This document shows, one piece after another, positions 1 through 5,142 of a stretch of 5,142 bases of DNA. How positions within the stretch are numbered: position 1 is the first letter of the stretch; each line of letters begins with the position of its first letter. Source of the DNA: CAYLMG01 sp964464635 (lineage in GTDB: Bacteria; Planctomycetota; Phycisphaerae; Sedimentisphaerales; Anaerobacaceae); NCBI GenBank assembly GCA_964464635.1, contig CAYXGT010000129.1, positions 1-5,142 on the forward strand, written 5' to 3'. The notes under the pieces are model-generated. The model worked only from the letters and a program-made list of their open reading frames with translations, was not told the DNA's origin and did not search any database. Made by a program: the position numbers and the translations under genes.

Positions 1-1100
1 AGGCGCAGAAACCCGGGACGCTCGGTCAGGGAATAATCTGTGTCGTAAGGATTCCTCAAATAGTTCCAGTGCAAAGCTAAAGTTGTCTTGTCGAAATCAT
101 CTCTTGGAGGAAGTTTCGGCCAGATATGCTGCGGCAATTTCGGCGCGGGCATTACTAAATCAATCGTTCCGGTTTTATTAACGACAGGCCAGCCGTCTTC
201 GAAGGTGACAGGCGCAAGGAAGGTCTCCCTGCCGATGTGATGATAATTGCCCCCTTTGGGTCGTATGGCCAGACAAACCAGCCACCAGCCGTCGGGGGTT
301 TCAACAAGGTCTGCATGCCCGACAGCGCGGATTGGGTTGCCGTCGAGCTCATGATGCGTAAGGATGGGATTGTTCGGGTTCGATTCGAACGGTCCCCACG
401 GCGAATCGCTGCGGGCGACGGTGACGCTGTGGCCGTAGCTTGTCCCGCCCTCTGAAATCATCAGGTAATATTTACCGTTGATTTTATAAAGGTGTGGTCC
501 TTCCGGCCAGATGCCGCCGGTGCCGCGCCATATTTCCTTCAGCTCTCCTTCGAGCTTGCCCGTTTTGAGATTGATAGTTGATTGAGCGGTGCAGCCGTAG
601 CGTCCGCCTTGTTGCCGGTGATAATAAACCGTTCCGTCGTCATCGAAAAAGAGCGATGGATCGATGCCGCCGCCGTCTTTTATCCAAATCGGCTCCGACC
701 AGGGCCCTGCAGGGTCTTTTGCGGTAACGTAAAAGTTACCGCCCCCGCCGACGTTGGTGGTTATCATATAAAAGGTGCCGTCGTGATAACGAATTGTGGG
801 TGCATATATGCCGCCGGAAGATTGAACTTTATCCAGCGGTAGCTGGCTCTTGCGCGTCAGGCAATATCCAATCTGCTGCCAGTGCACGAGGTCTTTACTA
901 TGGAAAATCGGCACACCCGGAAAATACTCAAAGGTGCTGTTGACTAAGTAATAGTCATCACCAACCCGGCAGATACTCGGGTCCGGATAAAAACCGGGAA
1001 TAATCGGATTGGAAAATGTGCGCTCTGATTGTTGGCCGCAATCCGCAAGCGACAGCAGCGACACGAACAGAATTGATAATATAAAAGTAAATCGGTGCAT
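1..1100 (-). CDS. GH43 beta-xylosidase / alpha-L-arabinofuranosidase, secreted, C-terminus cut by window edge
   Basis: A five-bladed beta-propeller glycoside hydrolase that should release xylose or arabinose from xylo-oligosaccharides. The frame is open from the ATG at 1100 to the left edge: 366 codons, no stop. Residues 1-19 form a signal peptide, with likely cleavage at SLA/DCG. The three GH43 acidic residues are visible: base D40 (FYPDPS), pKa-tuning D147 (GIDPSLFFDDDG) and acid E200 (WPEGPHLY). The AVGHADLV block (259-266) also fits. From about residue 333, DDFD, LHWNYLR and SLTERPGFLR match the start of the beta-sandwich domain that follows the propeller in large GH43 beta-xylosidases (GH43_C2 type). 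Most of that domain, probably 150 or more residues, lies outside the window. The start is supported by GGAGG 10 bases upstream, inside the end of the GH10 remnant; the two genes are 2 bases apart, so translation is probably coupled. Family assignment is firm; xylosidase versus arabinofuranosidase cannot be decided from the sequence alone. Confidence 0.93.
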   Translation of the reverse strand, partial: MHRFTFILSILFVSLLSLADCGQQSERTFSNPIIPGFYPDPSICRVGDDYYLVNSTFEYFPGVPIFHSKDLVHWQQIGYCLTRKSQLPLDKVQSSGGIYAPTIRYHDGTFYMITTNVGGGGNFYVTAKDPAGPWSEPIWIKDGGGIDPSLFFDDDGTVYYHRQQGGRYGCTAQSTINLKTGKLEGELKEIWRGTGGIWPEGPHLYKINGKYYLMISEGGTSYGHSVTVARSDSPWGPFESNPNNPILTHHELDGNPIRAVGHADLVETPDGWWLVCLAIRPKGGNYHHIGRETFLAPVTFEDGWPVVNKTGTIDLVMPAPKLPQHIWPKLPPRDDFDKTTLALHWNYLRNPYDTDYSLTERPGFLR

Positions 1101-1102
1101 TT

Positions 1103-1468
1103 CTATTTGGCCTCCAATTGTGTGGTTTTGATTACAGTATCAAAAGCCGGTTTGGGCTGGTAATTGCGGTCAAATAATAATGGATAACTGGTACACCACC
1201 TGACCGGCCGGTTATTAAGCCATGATATCTTGTCGTAAACTCCCCGGAAAGTAACGCGGGAGATGTCGGTTTTATGTTCGAGAAAAATCGAAAAAAGCTC
1301 TGCTGCGCCTGCGTCTCTGCCGGAAGCGACATCATCATTAAGAGCTCCGCCGATAAGAAATTTTCCGGCAAAGGCATCTTTAAGAGCTACTTCACTAAAG
1401 CAGTTAATATTACCAGCCAGAGCTACCAAAAAGACCGCCCCGCATAATATTTTAGTTAACCGGCGCAC
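1103..1468 (-). pseudogene. GH10 endo-1,4-beta-xylanase remnant with in-frame internal deletion of the catalytic core
   Basis: An open frame of 121 codons with a GTG start and a TAG stop. Residues 1 to about 24 are a signal peptide. Residues 28-58 (ALKDAFAGKFLIGGALN, GRDAGAAEL) match the start of GH10 catalytic domains. Residues 59-113 (FSIFLEHKTDISRVTF, SWLNN, YPLLFDRNYQPKPAFDTVI) match their very end. About 240-260 family residues between these blocks are absent, including the acid/base (WDVVNEA) and nucleophile (TELD) glutamates. The join falls at the AAEL codons, about 1295-1306, where an intact gene would have a similar AEL in both places. The end block also has W-to-R at residues 75 and 87 and the triplet 91-93 WCT where the family usually has GRT. 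No xylanase activity is expected. The next gene's ribosome binding site lies in its last codons. It could instead be a small secreted protein with a new role, or an assembly error. The start is uncertain: AAGGA sits 13 bases upstream. Confidence 0.9.
1111..1115 (-). promoter_or_regulatory. Shine-Dalgarno site of the GH43 gene, embedded in the GH10 remnant
   Basis: The minus strand reads GGAGG here, 10 bases before the GH43 ATG. It lies inside the last sense codons (ttg gag gcc aaa tag) of the GH10 remnant, so ribosomes finishing the remnant end right at the GH43 start. This is the strongest Shine-Dalgarno match in the window. Confidence 0.75.
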
Positions 1469-1481
1469 TTTATATATAGTA

Positions 1482-1486
1482 TCCTT
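1482..1486 (-). promoter_or_regulatory. weak, distant Shine-Dalgarno candidate for the GH10 remnant
   Basis: The minus strand reads AAGGA, 13 bases before the GTG start of the remnant, with an AT-only stretch (about 1469-1480) between them. The spacing is longer than usual and there is no in-frame ATG nearby, so initiation may be inefficient. Confidence 0.4.
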
Positions 1487-1499
1487 GCAAAATAACTAT

Positions 1500-2900
1500 C
1501 TACTGCTCCTTGCTCCGCCGCGCCTGGAGCTCTTGCTCAATCTCAACCATTCTCTTGCTCGTCAAGGGATAGAAAGCCATAATAATTAGTGCTCCCAGAA
1601 CGGCGGGAATCGCCGCAAATACACTTATCGACAGTTTTAATCCCAGAAGAGACTGCGCCGTCTGCTCAACGTTAGGCACATAACCAAAAGCAGCAATGGT
1701 CCAGGCAAGAATCGCGGCTCCCAGCGCCACTCCCAGCTTAAGCGCAAAGAGCGAGACGGACATGATAAAGGCCGTCGCCCGCCGATGATTTTTGAACTCC
1801 GAGTAATCTGCCGTATCCGCATACATCGCCCACTGGAGGACCGAGACTGGTCCAAGGCAAAAGGAGATAAGAATCTGGAGGACAAACATCATTACGATAT
1901 CCTGGGGCTTGAGGAAAAAGAAAAGCACCGCCAGGATTCCGCTCAGGCCGAGGAAGCCGGCGTAAGTATTCCGCCTATCCAGAACTTTACTGAACCAGGG
2001 CGCGAGAAAGGAACCGATAATAGCAGCAACGGAACCGATGAGGAAGAAAGGAGTAACCAGTTGTACGTAATTCAAGCTATAGGTTTTCCCGAGGAGCATA
2101 ACCTCCTGGTCCTGCACGAAATACTTAAAGTAATACATAATACAACTAACCCGGATAAGAACATACATCAGCTGAAAGACAGTTGCTGCCCCGATTAAGA
2201 GCCAGGGCTTATTCTTGACTAAATCTTTAAAGTCTTCCTTGATGGGGGTCTTCTGCCCCTTCGGCGGCTGGACCCGTTCCTTGGTCGTGGCAAAAGTAAT
2301 AAAGAGAAGAATTACCGCGAGAGTGGAAAGCGCGGCCATTGCCAGCGACCAACCAAGAGCTTCATTCCCCTGCCCGAACTTTTCTACCATCTGGAGGACC
2401 GAATACTGAACAATAAGCCCGCCGATAAAAGCGGCGATAAAGCGAAACTTGGAAACGACCGTTCTTACCTGCGCGCTGGAAGAAATTACTCCCATCAAGG
2501 CCGAATAAGGAACGTTGACCACCGTGTAGAGCATCATCAGGAGGGTATAAGTAACGTAGGCGTAAATGAGCTTTCCGGTAACGCTAAGGTTGGGGGTGGT
2601 AAAAGTGGCGACCCCGACCAGCCCGAAAGGTATGGCGAACCAGAGAATCCAGGGCCGGAATTTTCCCCAGCGAGTATTTGTCCGGTCGGCTAAGAGCCCC
2701 ATCATCGGGTCATTGACCGCGTCCCAGATTTTGGTAACTAAAAACATCGTCCCTACCGCAGTGGCAGAGATACCGAAAACATCGGTATAAAAGATAGTGA
2801 TAAACAGGATAAAGGTTTGAAAAAACAGATTTGATGCGGTATCTCCCACACTATAGCCAATCTTCTCACCGATAGAAAGCTTCTCTGATTCATTTTGCAT
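1500..2900 (-). CDS. GPH-family (glycoside-pentoside-hexuronide) cation:sugar symporter, MFS fold
   Basis: An inner-membrane secondary transporter of 466 residues, normal for the family, with about 12 hydrophobic segments and a central hydrophilic loop (VQPPKGQKTPIKEDFKDLVKNK). The N-terminal half has the MelB/XynP hallmark blocks: GYSVGDTASN, FYTDVFG, VGTMFLVTKIWDAVNDPMMG, ADRTNTRWGKFRPWI and NVPYSALMG. Acidic residues D20, D40, D60 and D64 fall where, from memory, MelB has D19, D35, D55 and D59, the sugar- and cation-binding positions. In this operon the likely cargo is xylose, xylobiose-type oligosaccharides or aldouronic acids, but the substrate cannot be read from sequence. The ATG is supported by AAGGAAG with AGGA 8 bases upstream. 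The gene begins 42 bases after the GH67 stop and ends 31 bases before the GH10 remnant. It shows no frameshift and no missing block. Confidence is high for the family and low for the exact sugar. Confidence 0.93.
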   Translation of the reverse strand: MQNESEKLSIGEKIGYSVGDTASNLFFQTFILFITIFYTDVFGISATAVGTMFLVTKIWDAVNDPMMGLLADRTNTRWGKFRPWILWFAIPFGLVGVATFTTPNLSVTGKLIYAYVTYTLLMMLYTVVNVPYSALMGVISSSAQVRTVVSKFRFIAAFIGGLIVQYSVLQMVEKFGQGNEALGWSLAMAALSTLAVILLFITFATTKERVQPPKGQKTPIKEDFKDLVKNKPWLLIGAATVFQLMYVLIRVSCIMYYFKYFVQDQEVMLLGKTYSLNYVQLVTPFFLIGSVAAIIGSFLAPWFSKVLDRRNTYAGFLGLSGILAVLFFFLKPQDIVMMFVLQILISFCLGPVSVLQWAMYADTADYSEFKNHRRATAFIMSVSLFALKLGVALGAAILAWTIAAFGYVPNVEQTAQSLLGLKLSISVFAAIPAVLGALIIMAFYPLTSKRMVEIEQELQARRSKEQ

Positions 2901-2906
2901 ATGTTT

Positions 2907-2913
2907 CTTCCTT
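2907..2913 (-). promoter_or_regulatory. Shine-Dalgarno site of the GPH symporter
   Basis: The minus strand reads AAGGAAG, with the AGGA core ending 8 bases before the ATG at 2900. The spacing is ideal and this decides the start. It lies in the 42-base gap after the GH67 stop, which holds nothing else convincing. Confidence 0.75.
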
Positions 2914-2942
2914 AAACATAATTATATAGGTTTTCGTAATCC

Positions 2943-5051
2943 TTATGGTTCGCGTTTTTCCTCGGTTTCAGCAAACTTACCGAAGTACTTCAAACAGGTA
3001 TCACGCCATCGGACAGCGTTTTGTTTCTGCATATTGAGGCGATTTTCAACATCTTCAAAACGCTCCGGGTCGATTTCGCCCTGAAGCGAGTCCCATTCTT
3101 TCTGCATTAATGTAACGTAATCGATGCCTTTCTGATAGTGAAATTTTAACTGTTCCCATAAAGTCGAGCCCGATTCCAGAGGATAATCCCAGGGCAAATG
3201 ATGAAACCATAGCAGATATTTCTCCGGACAGGTCTTCGGGGAATTCCAAATTTGGCAGAGCGGCTGATGGTACTGACTGACCGCGTTGCTGCCTTTTTCA
3301 CTTCGGTCAAAGCCGATACCATTAGCGTCAGCTTTATGGTAATAAGTTGAGCTCCAGTCTTTTCTGCCGCGATTTACATAATCCGGCTGGGGGCCGTAAT
3401 GGTGACCTTCAGCCATGATATGATGAAGACCCATCGGCGTCATGTAATCCACACACGCCTCCCAGGAGCCCGCCATCATTTTTCGAATCAGATTAATCAC
3501 CTGCTGGTCATTGGACCATGTCATCCGAATCCACTCCTCGGCAATCTGCTCGGAAGACAAAGACGGATCCCACGCCAACCTCCCGAAAGCATACCAATTC
3601 GCCTGCGAAAAATGGTGTCCTGTCCAGTTGCGGTCAGAACCAATTCCTGAAACCCCGGCGATTCCGCTGATGGTATGTTTGTCCGCGGTTCCGTCCACAA
3701 TCTCGGCGACCAGTGTTCCCGGGCCATTAGCGTATGTGTCTGAACCCAGTACCTCTTTCCATTGCGGCGCCAGATAAACAAGGTGTTTGGCCTGGCCGGT
3801 GTATTCCTGTGTAATTTGAAGCTCCATCATTAACGCTGTTTGCGGCATTGCACCAAACAGCGGATTAAACGGCTCACGCGGCTGAAAGTCTATCGGGCCG
3901 TTTTTGTTCTGTATGAAAACGTTGGATGCAAATTCACCATCCAGCGGCACAAACTCCAGATATGCACATTTGGCGCGGTCCTTATCAATCGAGATATCAT
4001 AAACAAAAGAGCGCCACATTACCGTCCCGCCATAAGGTCTCAATGCTTCAGCCAGCATATTAGCGCCGTCTGCATGGCTGCGGCCGTAAATCTGGGGACC
4101 CGGCTGTCCTTCTGAATAGGCCTTAATCAGGAATCCTCCGAAATCCGGAATCTCCTGATAAATTTCCTTAGCCTTTTCTTTCCACCATTGACGTACGGAC
4201 ACATTTAGCGGGTCTGCAGTTGTCAGAGAGCCGATTTCCATTGGTGATGTAAATTTTATACTGAAATATACCTGGATTCCGTAAGGCCTTAAAACGTTCG
4301 CAATGATGGCTGCTTTATCGATATATTCTTTTGTTAAAATCGCCGCCTGACTATTTACATTGTTCAGGACTGTGCCATTAATACCAATGGATGCATTCGC
4401 ACGTGCATAGTCCTTATACCTTGTATCAACTTTTTCCGGTAGATTCTCCCATTTCCATATTGATTTGCCGGCATAGCCTCGTTCAACGCTTCTATTTAGA
4501 TTATCCCAATGGTTCAACAGACGCTTCTGAATCCGCGGTTTTTGCTTAATGGACAGCTTGTCAAGCGGCTGTTGGGTTTGAATAAGCCGCAGGAAATGAA
4601 ACGCCCCGTATAGCACGCCCGTTGGCTGATTAGCAGCAATGACTGTAACCGTTCGATTGTTCCATAATAATGAGCGAATAATGAAACCATCTGCCCCGAC
4701 AGATTCCAGCTCTGAAGCATCGACCAATTCTCGCACAATAGAGGATTGTTCCAGGGTGCCGACTACGATAGCTCCATCTTGTGAAACTGATGAAACCACC
4801 GGAATTTCCTCTCCCAGCAGTCCGGACAACCCTTTCTGCAGTTCCTCCTGAACGGCTTGGAATGTTTGAGAGGATTCCTGGATTACGATTTCCGTTATAT
4901 GCTCTCTATAATGCGAAAGAAGCTTCGGTTGTGATATCGTGTTATAACGAAGCCATAGTCGATATCCATCCTCAGCTTGAAGAGTCCCTGTAAAAAACCA
5001 TACTATAATCCACAGTAAACACTGTATGCAGTGTGGACGAAATAGATTCAT
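2943..5051 (-). CDS. aguA: GH67 alpha-glucuronidase, secreted
   Basis: An inverting enzyme that removes (4-O-methyl-)D-glucuronic acid from the non-reducing terminal xylose of aldouronic acids released from glucuronoxylan. It has 702 residues, the usual family length. Residues 1-26 are a signal peptide (hydrophobic core CLLWIIVWFF, cleavage near LQA/ED). An N-terminal alpha/beta domain covers about 27-150, the TIM-barrel catalytic domain about 155-480 and the helical C-terminal domain about 481-695. Catalytic residues are recognisable by alignment from memory to Cellvibrio GlcA67A: general acid E314 in AYSEGQPGP, and the carboxylate pair D388 (NGPIDFQPREPF) and E416 (ITQEY), spaced 28 apart as in that enzyme (D365/E393). 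The block LLNHWDNLNRSVERGYAG (178-195) is also typical. The start overlaps the upstream esterase stop (ATGA), so translation is probably coupled; only a purine-rich run precedes it. GH67 acts only on chains already cut by a xylanase, which fits the neighbouring GH10 and GH43. No defects are seen. The gene symbol follows common usage for the family. Confidence 0.96.
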   Translation of the reverse strand: MNLFRPHCIQCLLWIIVWFFTGTLQAEDGYRLWLRYNTISQPKLLSHYREHITEIVIQESSQTFQAVQEELQKGLSGLLGEEIPVVSSVSQDGAIVVGTLEQSSIVRELVDASELESVGADGFIIRSLLWNNRTVTVIAANQPTGVLYGAFHFLRLIQTQQPLDKLSIKQKPRIQKRLLNHWDNLNRSVERGYAGKSIWKWENLPEKVDTRYKDYARANASIGINGTVLNNVNSQAAILTKEYIDKAAIIANVLRPYGIQVYFSIKFTSPMEIGSLTTADPLNVSVRQWWKEKAKEIYQEIPDFGGFLIKAYSEGQPGPQIYGRSHADGANMLAEALRPYGGTVMWRSFVYDISIDKDRAKCAYLEFVPLDGEFASNVFIQNKNGPIDFQPREPFNPLFGAMPQTALMMELQITQEYTGQAKHLVYLAPQWKEVLGSDTYANGPGTLVAEIVDGTADKHTISGIAGVSGIGSDRNWTGHHFSQANWYAFGRLAWDPSLSSEQIAEEWIRMTWSNDQQVINLIRKMMAGSWEACVDYMTPMGLHHIMAEGHHYGPQPDYVNRGRKDWSSTYYHKADANGIGFDRSEKGSNAVSQYHQPLCQIWNSPKTCPEKYLLWFHHLPWDYPLESGSTLWEQLKFHYQKGIDYVTLMQKEWDSLQGEIDPERFEDVENRLNMQKQNAVRWRDTCLKYFGKFAETEEKREP
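5048..5051 (-). other. ATGA stop/start overlap joining the esterase and GH67 genes
   Basis: The minus strand reads ATGA: ATG (5051-5049) starts GH67 and TGA (5050-5048) ends the esterase. Before it lies a purine-rich run (5052-5069) with GAGAAG only 3 bases and GGAAG 13 bases from the ATG. Neither is an ideal Shine-Dalgarno spacing, so termination-reinitiation is the likely way GH67 is translated. Confidence 0.75.
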
Positions 5052-5142
5052 TTTCTTCTCTTTTCTTCCGTGCTAAAGGGTGAGGCTGGCAGGCCTTCTT
5101 TATTATATAAATTTGCGCCTTCAGGATTATCAGCCCAGGCAT
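5048..5142 (-). CDS. C-terminal end of a sialate O-acetylesterase-like (SGNH/SASA) esterase, 5' part outside window
   Basis: Only 30 codons and the TGA stop are inside the window; the frame is open to the right edge. They read AWADNPEGANLYNKEGLPAS followed by PFSTEEKRRK. The pattern AWADNP, NLYN, EGLPASPF is the typical end of sialate O-acetylesterase-type SGNH hydrolases, which in xylan clusters are thought to remove acetyl groups from xylan. The family usually closes with PFRTD; here it is PFSTEEKRRK, and the last codons are a purine-rich run just before the GH67 start. The stop (5048-5050) overlaps the GH67 ATG (5049-5051) as ATGA, showing that the operon extends further upstream. The catalytic serine and Asp/His residues lie outside the window, so activity cannot be judged. 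The assignment rests on a short but distinctive motif. Confidence 0.8.
   Translation of the reverse strand, partial: AWADNPEGANLYNKEGLPASPFSTEEKRRK

Noticed and set aside
155..352. Minus-strand open frame of 65 codons within the GH43 region
   Set aside because: It is a shadow in another frame. The GH43 frame runs unbroken through it with conserved motifs such as AVGHADLV.
1132..1377. Second minus-strand open frame overlapping the GH10 remnant
   Set aside because: It is an alternative frame of the same DNA with no GH10 motif. All recognisable GH10 blocks sit in the single frame 1103-1468, so no frameshift is needed to explain the gene.
1469..1481. AT-only stretch before the GH10 remnant as a promoter -10 region
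   Set aside because: There is no paired -35 element, and the 31-base intergenic gap fits simple operon spacing.
1785..2198. Plus-strand open frame of 137 codons inside the symporter gene
   Set aside because: It is antisense to a well-conserved membrane protein gene; its product is highly charged and of no recognisable family, as expected from the complement of hydrophobic codons.
2918..2932. TATAAT-like stretch on the minus strand between GH67 and the symporter, a possible internal promoter
   Set aside because: It is a chance match in an AT-rich 42-base gap, with no convincing -35 element at the right distance.
3511..3777. Several open frames of 83-88 codons on both strands within the GH67 gene
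   Set aside because: They overlap the catalytic and C-terminal domains of an intact GH67 and show no motif, signal or ribosome binding site of their own.
1..5142. CRISPR array, tRNA, insertion sequence, riboswitch or terminator
   Set aside because: No regularly spaced repeats, cloverleaf, transposase frame, terminal inverted repeats or hairpin followed by a T-run were seen; coding sequence fills nearly the whole window.

Overview
The window is a piece of a xylan (glucuronoxylan) utilisation cluster. Every gene lies on the minus strand, so transcription runs from high to low coordinates. In that order the genes are: the last 30 codons of a sialate O-acetylesterase-type esterase (5048-5142, cut by the window edge); a complete secreted GH67 alpha-glucuronidase (2943-5051); a complete GPH-family sugar symporter (1500-2900); a short remnant of a GH10 endo-xylanase (1103-1468); and a GH43 beta-xylosidase/arabinofuranosidase (1-1100), whose C-terminal accessory domain runs off the left edge. 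The two edge genes were translated by hand and stay open without a stop to the window boundary.

The spacing is that of one operon. The esterase stop and the GH67 start overlap (ATGA), the next two gaps are 42 and 31 bases, and the GH10 remnant and GH43 are 2 bases apart, with the GH43 ribosome binding site inside the last codons of the remnant. I see no tRNA, rRNA, CRISPR, insertion sequence, convincing promoter or terminator. No gene-free stretch exceeds 42 bases.

The expected division of labour is as follows. An endo-xylanase cuts the backbone, an esterase removes acetyl groups, GH67 removes (4-O-methyl)glucuronic acid from the non-reducing end of xylo-oligosaccharides, GH43 trims xylose or arabinose, and the GPH symporter imports the released sugars. 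GH67, GH43 and the GH10 remnant carry N-terminal signal sequences, so the enzymes probably work outside the cytoplasm.

The most unusual item is the GH10 gene. It retains only the signal peptide plus the first and last conserved blocks of a xylanase, joined in frame. The whole catalytic centre is missing, and the surviving C-terminal block carries several single-base changes at positions that are highly conserved in the family. The cluster therefore probably lacks a working endo-xylanase at this site. This is an unusual decay product inside a known kind of locus. I do not see a new biological system here.

The organism is probably a polysaccharide-degrading Gram-negative bacterium with moderate GC. 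Visible Shine-Dalgarno sites and the lack of SusC/SusD-like genes argue mildly against a typical Bacteroidetes locus. A member of the Planctomycetota or a related group is a reasonable guess, but only a low-confidence one.
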